A stretch of 64,000 bases of DNA from assembly GCA_947652115.1 (NCBI GenBank), contig OX393571.1, positions 752,173 to 816,172 of the forward strand, in the 5' to 3' direction. A model generated the notes under the pieces. That model saw nothing but the letters and a program-made list of their open reading frames with translations. It was not told the origin of the DNA and did no database searches. Source of the stretch: Blastomussa wellsi. Its lineage: Eukaryota > Cnidaria > Anthozoa > Scleractinia > Plerogyridae. The translations under genes were made by a program, and so were the position numbers. Positions 12,137 to 23,618 of this stretch are shown here, piece after piece (within the stretch, counting starts at the first letter, position 1; the number at the start of each line of letters is the position of its first letter).

Positions 12137-12421
12137 TTCCAGGGTATGCGAAGTATTGGGGGTGGAGCCGTAGCCCCTTTCCGGCCCGTACGCATGTGGT
12201 GGTCATGTCGCTTTGTAAAGCTGAAAGAGTTTGCACTCAAAAGGTGTGATTGATGTAGGCGCAATCCAATTATAGCAATAGTGGAGCTTTTACTTGGACG
12301 TTTGCTTTTCAGTCGAAGGAGACAATAAAAATAATTTCGCTGTCAAAATGGAGTTTGGTTTCATTAATGGAATGATCGGAATGTAAACAAAGTGGATTCC
12401 CATTTGGCATAAAAAGCGGTT

Positions 12422-12583
12422 ATTCTCCACTTGCACAAATCCCATAATACACCTCTTTTACCCCCCAAAATTTTGCATAATCATTGTTTGCAATTTCTCC
12501 TGGGACATGAAGATGTCCCAAGGGAAATCTAAAACGATGCCTATGCAAAGTTGTTGTATTATGGGATTGTGCAAGTAGAGAAT
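12422..12583. mobile_element. Small foldback element, about 160 bp
   Basis: ATTCTCCACTTGCACAAATC with CCATAATAC (left) pairs with GTATTATGGG with ATTGTGCAAGTAGAGAAT (right), about 28 bp with two differences. A small inner hairpin GGGACATGAAGATGTCCC sits near the centre. It is noncoding. Confidence 0.8.
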
Positions 12584-12589
12584 TGCTCT

Positions 12590-14040
12590 AATGATTCTAG
12601 AACAAACAAAATAAGACAAAAGATTTCTAGTTTTATTTCGTTTTGAAAGAAATAGATGTAACTTGAAAAACGTTTTCTGCTGAAAATAAGAACTTTGTAA
12701 CACAAAAGAAACTTTTTAATTCAAAATGCTACTTGCTACATTTGATTTCTCGCCTTTAGAAGTTTTTCAATCGACATTGAAACTTGTTGACTGGAAAGGA
12801 AATGTTCTCAGCTAAAACTGGAATTTGTAACTCAAACTAGCTGTTATTTCATAACCGAAAAAGGGATCTTTTTAAAGTGAAAATTCGCTCCTTTTCAACG
12901 CCTAAGGACATATTTTTCATCTCAAAATTGTCTTGTCCATTTTAAAAGGACAGCAAAATATGGCACTTTTACTCAAACGGGGTCTATTTTTGCTCACAAT
13001 TTACGATTATTTTTCTAAAAAATAATCGTTCAGCTTAAAGGTATTTTTCAGACTCTTAACTCTGAGTGGCCATTTGAGTCTTTCTCCGATGAAAAAGTAA
13101 CGTTTTCATATCAAAAACTCACTTCCTCTCGAAAGAGAACCTTTACAGAAAAGTATGATACTTTTTCAGTCAGACAGACGGATTCTTTTTACTTCAAATT
13201 ACTTCAAATTGATTTTTAAGTATAAAAGTAAATGTTTCAGCTGGAAGGAACATTTCAAGTGTCCATTTTCAACGAAACAATGAACTTCGTCAACAAAGAA
13301 AAATGAGTCTGTCTTAACTTGTTCTAGTTTCTAAAGTTCTATTTCTGTTTAAAGGACTATACTAAAAACTAATGAAATGAAATTGTTGACAACAGGTGTT
13401 TTGAGGATGAAACCTATTTTCATGGTTTTCTTGGGGACAAAATTTACTTACTATTCCAGGCATAAGAAGTATCCACCGATACTGAACGTTTTTCCACTGG
13501 ACTTGTTTTCGTCCAGGTCATATGTTTAGTCAATTTTTAGTCAATCAATTCTTAGTGATGAATGGAAGGAACTGTTAAATTAATTAGGAAACTTTCCTGG
13601 GCTAAGTGATTCTCAAGTTTTCAATTGTGCGTGAAACATTCTCAGCCATTATTCCTTCAAAATAATTTCTTCCGCCTGCGTGTAATTACACACTGCTGTG
13701 CGGAATTTTTTAATTGTCCTGTGCGAGTTCTCACCGAGACTTTTTTCACCAAAATTTCTAATAAAAATGTTGAAAGCACTCTTCTACCGGTAGCCAGGAA
13801 CTTTTGCTTTTCTGCAATGGATGTCTTAAAAAAGATATGATTCTGCTTGATTACGTTCAAAACGGTTTTTCTAGCAAGTTTAAATTTCTGCACAGAGAGT
13901 ACAACAACAAACGTTCCAGCTTTAAGATTGCTTACAAGCTGTTGTCGGATTATGATTTCTCCTTTAATTATCAATATAAGCCAAACATGATGGTCAAAGG
14001 ATAATGTAATTGTCTTCATGTTTAACAAAATCGTACAGCT
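12590..14040. other. Noncoding interval
   Basis: No supported gene. The longest reading frame (about 140 codons, minus, 13657-14088) has no recognisable domain, and its AT-rich composition matches its surroundings. Confidence 0.5.
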
Positions 14041-14044
14041 TGTA

Positions 14045-14985
14045 TTAAGGTGGGCTCGATCTGATTTTTGAGTGACGATACCTTTCAACTTTGAGCAGCT
14101 AGTGTACCACCATAGAGTATCTGACAGAAAATCGATTGCTCCAGGTGCATTTCAATGCGTCGTGAATTCATATATCGTTACATGAATTAATAAGGCATTG
14201 AAATTTACAATTGCACGGAGATTGGAGACAATGGATAAGTATAATTAGAACCACAAGCGACTAGACGGAAAATAAGCACAATGTTTACCAAAGTTGAGGT
14301 TACAAATTGACAGCCTTAGAATGTTTCAATGAAGTTTAAACTCCGGGATTATATCAAATAATCTACCTGAAGAATAATTTTTAGAAGAATTTATATACCG
14401 CTTTTTAAATAGTGGCCATTTTAATAAATATAGGGTCAATTTTGACGAAAACGCAAAATAACACTTCTCTCCTGTTGATATTCAAGCCAGTGTTTTCAGA
14501 AATCGAATAGAATGATTTTGCTAAGATTTTCACCAAATGTAATTGGATGCTATTTAAATTATTTCAGACCAAAGTCATCTGACATGAGGCCTGGTGAACA
14601 AACATTTTAATAGCATTCGGGAACTAATACGATTTTGTTGTATTTTAACACCTTAAAACTTCGCCATAAATTTTCTCGAAATCGCTCTTATAAAATTCTT
14701 CAAATTTGGCAGACCTCAGAAAAGTATGTCAGGTCAAAGATCCAGGAAGGGTTTTCCAAAATTATCTCTTGGTAACAAGTTATTCGGTCTCGAGTAAAGT
14801 GGGGCATGACGTCACTACGTTGCTATGGTAACTGCGATTACGCTAAAATGTATTTCATCTGAAACTTTGATCTTCCTCTAGTGCACTTGGAGCAATCGAT
14901 TTTCTGTCAGATACTGTTTGGCGGCACACCAGCTGCTCAAAGTTGAAAGGTATCGTCACTCAAAATTCCGATAGAGCCACCTTAA
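14045..14985. mobile_element. TTAA-flanked TIR element, about 940 bp
   Basis: TTAA followed by GGTGGGCTCGATC at the left is mirrored by GATAGAGCCACC and TTAA at the right. The inverted match extends about 95 bp inward, including GACGATACCTTTCAACTTTG and GACAGAAAATCGATTGCTCC. The interior has no transposase. A related shorter element lies at 18732-19357. Confidence 0.75.
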
Positions 14986-15365
14986 GACATAATGGCGAGT
15001 TGGCATGTTGAAATTGTCTAAAAGCTCACGTTAAAATCATTAGTGAAGAGAGCACGCCAATAGCATTTCGTCAGTGCCAAAAAATGTGTGGTTGTTTAAA
15101 AAAAGTTATAATAAAAATGTACCCAAACCTTGAGACCCCAAAACAATCTTCCGTGTGCTTTGAAATGGGGACGTTTTGGAAATTGTTAGCTTGAAGAGTT
15201 TTTCTTGAGTTCTGCCTATCCATTTTTTCCTTTTAGTGAAATTCTAGTTGTCAGACATGCATTTCCTATTTTTCTTTTGCTAGAAAAAAAATACGTCCCT
15301 TGGAAACTAAAACTTTGAGGATTTTGCTTCTTCGAAATTCAAAAAAAGAAAAAAACTTGATCGGT

Positions 15366-15485
15366 GGGGCCTCGAGCCCCGTGCGTGGAAGTTGTTAAGA
15401 AACAACTTAAAGAACTCGACGGCGAGAGAGAGAGGCCGTCGACGCCAGAGGGCGCGCGTCAAACCGCTAGGCCACGGTGGCGTTG
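15366..15485 (-). repeat. tRNA-like (SINE head) sequence
   Basis: On the minus strand TGGCCTAGCGG fits the polymerase III A-box and GGCTCGAGGCC resembles a B-box with two mismatches. The spacing is too long for a normal tRNA and the acceptor arms do not pair, so I call it a tRNA-derived SINE head rather than a tRNA gene. Confidence 0.4.
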
Positions 15486-16133
15486 AGAAAAATATGGCCA
15501 ATTTTTAATAGATATAGGTTCGGAGCTATTGTTTAACGAAATTATGCATAAAATACAGTATAAAAAAATAGATGACGCATTAATACACAGGGGCGAAAAA
15601 GGCGTGCAAAAAGAATAACCATATAACGTTTATTTCATGTTTTCCAAATGTAATTTTTTTATTTTGTTTAAGCTAAAAGAAAGTAGTCGCGTGTAGTAGT
15701 AATGGTAAATTTTGAATTGCCGATAGCTAATTTCTTGCAGTTTCCCAAACTAAATAAAACTGATATTGTGATTGCATTTCTCATTGTAAACATTCTTCTG
15801 ACTCTAACCCGCATGTTTGCTTTTTTCTTTCAGTGTTTCTTGGACTTCTTGCTAAGTTGGCGATGAAGATCAAAGTCAAGTACAGAGAAGACAAGAATTA
15901 ACTGTTAAGAACTCAGGACAATAATTTTAGAGGTAATAAGTTTGATTTAGCCGCGGGAAATAATCTTTCTGAATATTCAATCAGACTCGGTTACAAGTCG
16001 GAATGAAGATATTAATTCACAAAACAAAACTGAATAATCAGTTTTCAGAAAATCAGTGCACAATTTTTGATAACCGGAGTCTAGCTGAAAACATTTTTTG
16101 ACAAGACTAATTTCATAGTTTGATTCATGTGGC

Positions 16134-16441
16134 TTGATTGTGTCATCTATCACTCTATTCTGAGACAGTAATAATTCGCTCTGAAGTTTTGGTAATGACG
16201 TTGAAAAAGTTCCGTTAATTGCACAGTTTGAGCAATAAAAGATTTTGCGACAGCCATTAACAAAATGCTATGAAATTCGCATCGACATATTTAAGTCAAG
16301 CGTTTTATAGCAGTTTGTCAATGGCTGTTACGAAAACTTTTATTGATCAAACTCGTACAATTTACGGTACTTTCTCTACGTCATTATCAAATCTCCGAGC
16401 GAATTATTGCTGTCCCTGAAAGTGATAGATTAGACAATCAA
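16134..16441. mobile_element. Foldback element, about 310 bp
   Basis: The left arm TTGATTGTGTCATCTATCAC and CAGTAATAATTCGCTC pairs with the right arm GAGCGAATTATTGCTGTC and GTGATAGATTAGACAATCAA. Pairing continues inward through TAATGACG, the AATTG block and GACAGCCATT. No gene. Confidence 0.8.
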
Positions 16442-16617
16442 CTTCTCCCGGCAAGAAAGCATGTTTTCACTGCATTTCAGATGAGATATTGAGTACTGCC
16501 GCTTTAGTCTTTGTATTTATGGGGAGCAAAATTGTAAATAAAATTTCTGTTTCAAGCTTTTAAAACGCCGAATTTAGTTCTGTTTTAAATCTCACTTAGC
16601 AAATTAGTTTTAAAAAG

Positions 16618-16763
16618 CAATATTAATTACATCTTTCAATGTCTAAACCAGAAATTACGACTATACACTGTACAATAAGAGTAAAACAGGTATTGTATAT
16701 TGAGTGGTGATTTCCACACTTAGTAATTTCTGGTTTAGATATTGAAAAATGTAACTAATATTG
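16618..16763. mobile_element. Foldback element, about 145 bp
   Basis: About 41-bp arms pair with a few mismatches. The left arm contains GTCTAAACCAGAAATTAC and the right arm GTAATTTCTGGTTTAGA. The loop is about 64 bases. It lies 190 bases left of the assembly gap. Confidence 0.8.
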
Positions 16764-16945
16764 TTTAATGAGAACAACTTTACTTGTAACAATTAAAATT
16801 AGTTTTATGCTGTAAGAAATAAAGATTCTTGCAATAGCTCTTGTTTCTTTCTTTTATTATCTTTTACCAAGTGTACAAAAATAAAAAAATACGCTTTTAG
16901 ACAAAAATTTTCTAAGTCTTTTTGCGGGAAAATTGTCCGGTTATG

Positions 16946-17145
16946 NNNNNNNNNNNNNNNNNNNNNNNNNNNNNNNNNNNNNNNNNNNNNNNNNNNNNNN
17001 NNNNNNNNNNNNNNNNNNNNNNNNNNNNNNNNNNNNNNNNNNNNNNNNNNNNNNNNNNNNNNNNNNNNNNNNNNNNNNNNNNNNNNNNNNNNNNNNNNNN
17101 NNNNNNNNNNNNNNNNNNNNNNNNNNNNNNNNNNNNNNNNNNNNN
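16946..17145. other. Assembly gap of 200 N
   Basis: Exactly 200 undetermined bases, a length often used for gaps of unknown size. The frames that cross it have no support. The first 80 bases to its right match the flank of the Penelope-type sequence at 29236-29316 in inverse orientation. Confidence 0.99.
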
Positions 17146-17168
17146 AAAACCAAATTATATTGTTATAC

Positions 17169-17210
<42 letters not shown>

Positions 17211-17225
17211 TCTATTCATTTGATT
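17146..17225 (-). repeat. Flank of Penelope-type terminal sequence
   Basis: The block AAAACCAAATTATATTGTTA and the following CCCACCGACGCAGCACCACA run is the inverse complement of 29239-29316 with few differences. This places the end of a Penelope-type element at the gap edge. Confidence 0.75.
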
Positions 17226-18730
17226 AAAAAGTAACTGCATAGAAGTTAATATCTGTAGAGATGGCTGGAAAGGCTAAACATTTACTTAATGTGTTTAAAT
17301 AATAACTTTGCAGGAGATGGAAAATAAATGATAAGTTACTGGTCCTGGCATGTTAAATCTCTATATTAGTTTCTTAATCTTCTACAGCCTGATTATGAGT
17401 AAAACTTTGCTATTAACACGTCTATGCATTACGTACCTACTTTTCATTTTGGTTTTATTTGCATCCATTTATTTATTAAAGCTATCCTTTGGTTCCAACA
17501 TTAAAATAGAAGGTATAAAAACTTGTTACAATACATTTTCGTTAATGTAAGTTATGAGAATTCGACGGTGCATCAAACCATCCCTAATACTCATGCTTGT
17601 CCTTATTGCTACACCAATTCGATCAAAATGTAGATTCTCTTTACTGAATGCCTTACATTTCCTTTAACCTTCACATTGTTACATAAAAATTTCCCATAGA
17701 ATTATTGTAATTCCTTTCCTTACTGACTGTTACCTTGCTTATGTACATTGAATACAACACAATCAGTGTCAATGTTATCCAATCTAGGTTTTCTTCTTCA
17801 TCTATAACAATTTTTTTGTGTATTTTTCAAGTATACCATATTCAATCCTTCTCATTCAAAGCCATTCTTGTTTCCTCTCAGTGTACTTCTTAGATGTTTT
17901 CTACCTTTGTAAACAATTATTTCAAGGTTTTTTATTTGAGGCCTGATTAGACTAACTTCACTCTTGGTAACTAAAGCTGATTTACAAAAACTATCATTTT
18001 GATGTACCACAGCTCGATTTGAAAATTCCAAACAGTTGCAAAATTTCTCAGGACAACAAGACAGAGCCCTATTAACGAATCTATAGCTTTGTTATGGTTT
18101 GTAAATCCTAAAAATTTAGCCTAAATTTGTTTGTTATTTGTAATCCGCGTCAATCGTCTCCATCTTTGTTTCTGTTTGGTTTGGTAACATCTCTTTGGTG
18201 TTTTTCTTCCTTAGTAGACTAATGTTTTGTAGTTTCCAACGTTGCAAGGGTAATTTTGTTCCACACAAAGAAAGAAAACGACTCAAAATATTATAGCGAG
18301 GTAAATAGCTTGCTCAAATGCTAAAATTCAATTAACTTCTGTAAAACAATCTAGTGACAGCAGTTAAAGAAAGAACCGAGACCCAAATAATGATTTGTTT
18401 TCATCAAAGTTGAAAAACCTTTCTGCTTGTTTGAACAGCATCAAATATCTTATACTTTATAGAGCAGTCTTGGGGAAATTGTAGTATTTACTGTGCAACG
18501 GCATTTTGGCCTTCTTTGGGGTACCATAAAACTGTACACAGAATTACGACAATTCTTCTATCAACATCATTCGCTTGTAGCTCATACACCTTATTCCCAA
18601 ATGGGCCCTTGTTGCCTTGTTCAAGATAAAATATTCTTTTGATTATGGAGCTTAAAATCGAGGCAATAAGGGCTAATTTGAATACCAAGAAAAGAATAGT
18701 AAGATGGTAGCCATTTTGGAATAAGGTGTA
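17226..18730. other. Noncoding interval
   Basis: No supported gene and no repeat structure that I could define. Short frames are AT-driven. Confidence 0.45.
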
Positions 18731-18731
18731 A

Positions 18732-19357
18732 AAGGTGGCTCACAACAGTTTCCAGCACATTCCAGCTCTTGTACTTTGCTGGGTCAGTACAACCGCTCTT
18801 TATCAGTTGATGTTACAATAATGGCGCAAAACAAATACCCAATCATTGGCGAACAAGTTGTGATTTTTTTCTTGGCATTACTAGTTACCATAGAAACAAT
18901 ATAGCCGTTTTAAAACATCCTTAATTTTAGGTTTAATAACTTACAACTCAAAATCTAGCTTGTTGTTCTCCATTTTTTATTATTAAATACTGATTAGCTT
19001 GTCAAGATACATCTTTTTTCAAAGTTAACAAAATCTCCAGGAATGATTTCAGAGCCACCTCGACTGTTCCAAAATTTATTGTGCCTCGGAAACCGCTCTT
19101 TTAACTTGGTTGATCACAGTCCAGTAATAAACAAGAGGGGTTATAAACACTCAAAGCTAAACTTAAGGGTGTTTTTAACCAGTTATACTGTTGCTATGGT
19201 AACCAGAAATGTCACGAAAACAATCACAACTTGTTCACCAATGATTGAGCATTTGTTTGATGCCATTATTCTAACATCAACTGATAAAGAGCAGTTGTAC
19301 TGATCCATCAAAGTATAAAAGCTGGAATGTGTTGGAAAATATTCTGAGCCACCTTAA
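18732..19357. mobile_element. TIR element related to 14045-14985
   Basis: AAGGTGGCTC at the left is mirrored by GAGCCACCTTAA at the right. About 150 bp of inverted similarity follows inward (AGTTGATGTTACAATAATGG against CCATTATTCTAACATCAACT, and CAATCATTGG against CCAATGATTG, and ACTAGTTACCATAG against CTATGGTAACCAG). No transposase. Only the right end keeps a clear TTAA. Confidence 0.7.
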
Positions 19358-19467
19358 TTAAGGTATCACTTCTAAAACAGTGACAGGTTTGAAAATACTA
19401 GATCCATTTTTAACAGAAACATTTTCATAAGAGATCTCACAAATTTAAAAATACTAAACAGAGTGCT

Positions 19468-19872
19468 TAAAGTGCATCTAACCCGAAAAATATTTTTGGG
19501 CTGAAATAACCCTTTGCATCAGTTCGAAATGCATTGCACCTTTCGTTTCTCCTTTTTACCTAATTATGACTGTTTATAGCATTCAAATGTTACGATAAAC
19601 TGCATCAAACTGCAACAAAGTAAGAAGGGACATAGGTCTACTCCCAAATTGACATCACAAACTGATTTGCATTGCCTCTAGACTTTGTAAATATACATGC
19701 AAATCAGTTTGTGATGTCAATTTGGTAATAGACCCAGGTCCTTTCTGACTTGGTTGTAGAACAGATGATGCTCAGTTTTCCATAACTTTTGAATGCTGTA
19801 AATAGGTAGTCAGACGTTGCTGATACAAAGGTTTATTTCAGCGAAAAATATTTTGTGGTTTGGTGCACTTTA
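19468..19872. mobile_element. Long-TIR foldback element, family 1 copy 2
   Basis: The ends TAAAGTGCATCTAACCC and TGGTTTGGTGCACTTTA, and the inner arm TGATTTGCAT with ATGCAAATCA, match the layout of the copy at 3264-3690. No coding capacity. TTAA overlaps both outer ends here. Confidence 0.8.
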
Positions 19873-21590
19873 ATCAACACCCAAATTTGAATGAGAAAGA
19901 ATATTTTTTGTAATATCAAAAGTTTAAATTTTACAATTTTTGGTAAAAGCTGATAAAAACCACTTAATAAACTTCAACCAAATTTTCATGAAAAAGAAAA
20001 TAGTAAACCAAAGTCTAGATATGAATTGGTGCACACGTGCACAGGGATTTCCAACCCTCAGAAAAACTGTGATTGAGCTTGCGTAAAACTATGATCACTT
20101 CACTGATTTTATTGATGATTTTATTTTTGGTATCATGTATGCTTGACCCTTTTTACTTTATTTACGGCTGTCCTTTGGGAAAAATTCGAAGACTAGTTTC
20201 AAAAAAATGCTAACAAACTACCCATCAAAAGAAAGCTTAATAAATGGAGTTTCCAATAATATATAGACTTAGCCAAGCCTAAAAGTGGAGCTCCCAATTT
20301 TGGCTGGTTCTTAATAATTTCTAAAATTGTATTCATAGAAAGTACTAGCATGTTCAACTACTCAAGAAAGATTCCACAGCTGAAATAAATAATAATTAAA
20401 AACATCAGCTCCAGTTGCAGAATTTCAACTGAGAATGACCATGAAAAATAAAAAAATCCTGTCAGAAGCCAAAAAAACCAGACCAGAGCCCACGATCAAT
20501 GAAAAATAATACCTGGTCAGCAGTCAAATTAAAAAAAAAACATGTCACCTCGATGAGTTCTAAATATGAGCCTGCGATCTGGTCATGTGATACTGGTCAA
20601 CGGATACCTTCTTTTTACAGCTGTCAATTGACCACAAGATAACAAAGATGTAAATTTATGGTAGCCTTTTAAAATGTTAACCAGGTGGAACTCTCTGGAC
20701 TATGGCATATTGATATTTGGGGCCACATCGTACACGCCCGAGTCATGCCGCTTGCCATTTTGACCATGAGAAATGAAAAGCATGGTTCTCCTGTTTGTAC
20801 TTTGTATAGGTGCTTGGTTCTCTTATTTATATAGCTATGGGGCTCCGCTCTGTGGTGGAGCTCCGCTAAAAATGTGTCTCCGCTAAAAATAAGCGAGATG
20901 TGTTGCATAAATGGATGCCACGGGAAAATTATTTTAAATATCAGAATTTCCTGACCCTACTGTTGACTGATGCCTTGTGAATAACACTGTGCACTCATTT
21001 TGTTCAGCTGTGGCATCCAATACCCGATACATTCAATAGAAACCTTGGTCGCTTCACTAAAAGGAAAAATTGTTTAACTACACTTTATTACAAACTCCAT
21101 TAATTTTATTAAGCTTTCTTCTGATGTATAGTTTGTAAGGATTTTATTGAAACTAGCGCATGTGTGAATTTTTCCTGAAGGACACCCGCAAAGGTAGGAA
21201 GTAACCTTAAATTTGTTAGTGCAAAGTCAAAACATCTTTACATATTCCTCTGGGCAAAAATGCACGGAAAAAAATGGTCTGAAACGTTCATATGACCTTC
21301 AGACTACAGTTTGAAAATTTCAGAAATCGGAAAAATGGTTTAAATCGTCTAAAACTTTGTTCTCGTGTTCAACTCAGTATCTCATTTGTTAAACAACAAT
21401 TTGAAAAACTGAAACAGAAATTTCACATCTCTGTGCATCCATTTATTATTCTATTTGTGTTTGGCATAGGTTATTAAATTGGACTAAAATTCTCACTTTA
21501 AAAAATCTGAATACTAAATTCTACTGCATGTTTCTTCGTTGTTAAAAACACTGGAGAAATGGCTATTTAGCACTTCGGCCTTCGCTCTCA
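19873..21590. other. Noncoding interval
   Basis: No supported gene. The short minus frame at 20669-20908 shows no domain. GGGGCTCCGCT and GGAGCTCCGCT near 20838-20866 look like pieces of a short repeat. Confidence 0.45.
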
Positions 21591-21597
21591 GTTCGTT

Positions 21598-22640
21598 TTA
21601 CACTTCATTTCCAACTTTGAGACCTTGGGTATCTGTGCCCTCCTTCCCTAGCTTTTTGATGTGTGACCAGAATGCCTTTGGGTTTTGTTTTAAAAAGTCA
21701 CCGAAAAAATCAGAAAGATAATCGTTCCTGGATCTATTCAAGTTCTTGTGTACTTGTTTCCTGACTAGATTAAATTTTATCCAGTCGGATTGCCTTCCAG
21801 ATTTCTTAGCCCTGTTGTATAGCCTTTGCTTTTTCCTGATCTGTCTTCTCAAGCTACGGTTAAACCACGGCAGGTTATGGCGTGAGGTAGTGAACTTGTG
21901 CGCTATACAGGAGTCCATTATTCCAGTGGGTCTTTGTTGAAACATGTTCCACTTTCCGTCTACGGATTTGTTCTTCATTTCTTCGAAATCATTCACAAAG
22001 TCTTGCAGTTCTTTCTTTATACGGGTGGTGTCTGCCCTTTTCCTCGTGTAAATCTTGCGTCTGACTGGCTTTTTCCTTCTGTATGCCAAGTTCACTTCAA
22101 AAAGAACCATGTCGTGATCGCTTATTCCCGGGACTACTCTAACATTGTTGATGATATTGACATTATTTGTCAATGCAAGATCAAGATCTCTAGTAGGTGC
22201 TTTTACTAGTTGGGTAAGTCCATGTTCATCGACGAATTCAAGCAGCCGTTCAGAATTTAAAGAGCAATTTGTTGGTTCAAGGTAATTCCATTTGAGGTCC
22301 GAGGCATTGAAATCTCCCGCCACGATTACATTGCTTGTATTTAATCTATCGCCTAATTTGAATAAAGATGAGTCAAGTTCTTGTAGACTGTTTATATCGG
22401 TCTTGTTCGGGCGATAGAAGGAGGCGAAGAATAGAGATCTTGATCTCTTATTTTGAATCTGACATTGGGTCCAAATAATCTCACAATCCGTATTCATATC
22501 ATCACGATGAGTAACGATAATATCTTTCTTCACTGCTTGGAAAACGCCACCATGGTTGTCAGCAATGCGACCTTTCCGATAGATGTTGTAGTTATCTGGG
22601 AAAATTTCGCTGCTCTTAATATCTGGATATCTTAATATCT
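21598..22640 (-). pseudogene. LINE endonuclease and RT-linker, 5'-part of ORF2
   Basis: Minus-strand frame of about 311 codons from 22533. The same frame continues upstream without a stop to about 22640 (FPDNYNIYRKGR, DNHGGVF), so the 22533 start is not natural. It is the C-terminal half of an APE-type endonuclease domain: FFASFYRPN, VAGDFNASDLKW with the catalytic DxN, LDLALTNN, and GISDHDMVLFEV with the SDH signature. A Lys/Arg-rich linker follows (LPWFNRSLRRQIRKKQRLYN, WIKFNLVRKQVHKNLN) that normally precedes the reverse transcriptase. The frame ends before any RT motif. It is close in kind to, but not the same family as, the LINE at 1-1520. It nicks target DNA in intact elements; here it is a truncated relic. 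Confidence 0.85.
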
Positions 22641-23580
22641 GTATATATCGTTCTTAACATTGAGGAGATTATTTGGCCGTACATTATTCATCTGGTACGT
22701 ATTTGAGAAGCTAAACAACTGCGGTTTCCCGATGTGATTTTGTGCATGGCGGCAGCAAAGAATTCTGTGGAAAGAAGAAAGGCTCTTTTCAAGAAATACT
22801 TCAAAAAATCTGTCCAGGATCAGTGGAGGAACAAAGAAGACGTACCCAGATAAATTTTTTGGTTTGCTCTAGTAAGTGACACCGATTTTCCTTTGCATTA
22901 ATTGTTTGCTTTCAGAACAGATGAAAATAGGCTATCGCATTGCGTTTAGATTCTTCTAGTGTCAAGTTAACTTTGGTGTGATTCCTTGAACTTGATTGCG
23001 ATTATATTTGCTTTCTCTGCTACGTTTGATTCCTGGTAAAGGAAACCTTCTATTTTAAAAAGGAACGAACTGAAAACACTTGAGCATTCGTACATGACTC
23101 TGTAGGGAATTCTAAACTCTGGTATGGTAATCGGCAACGGAAAAATACAGCGTTCATTGCTCATACATCTTCGCCTGTACAATATTTTAACTGTAGTAAG
23201 TGCTTTGTATTCTGTATATCTGATTGAGAAAGCCAATAAAAAGCAAATTTATCTTACTGAGTTGTTTTCAAATTGTTGCACGACACGTCGTTGCGCGCAT
23301 GGCAGGAGCTTGCAGTTGACTGTGACCCAGAGGGTTATAAATTAAAATACGGTTTATCTGTATTTCTTAGTTACATTAAAATGGTATCAAAAGAAAACAT
23401 TTTATGCCATTTTCTACTGGTAGATTTCATTTTAGGACGCTAAATGCCCAAATCTGTTTGATTTTCAACGCATTTTCTTCATCAAAACAAAAACAAATAC
23501 ATGTGATGGATCCTGGTAGACAAAGTAACTTGAAATGAAATGAAAGGTGACAAAATGAATGATCATGTAGGGGGCTCCAT
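22640..23580. other. Noncoding interval
   Basis: No supported gene. The short frames here have no recognisable domain and no repeat ends were identified. Confidence 0.4.
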
Positions 23581-23618
23581 CTACATTGTACCCATCCCCA
23601 CTCCCCTGGGGGTTGTGG

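Noticed and set aside
13657..14088. Minus-strand frame of 143 codons
   Set aside because: No recognisable domain and it overlaps the start of a TIR element; the composition matches surrounding noncoding DNA.
15366..15485. A tRNA gene on the minus strand
   Set aside because: A-box is good, but the acceptor stem does not pair, the B-box has two mismatches and the A-to-B spacing is too long. A SINE head fits better.
16922..17223. Frames spanning the N gap
   Set aside because: Most of the residues come from undetermined bases, so there is no evidence of coding.
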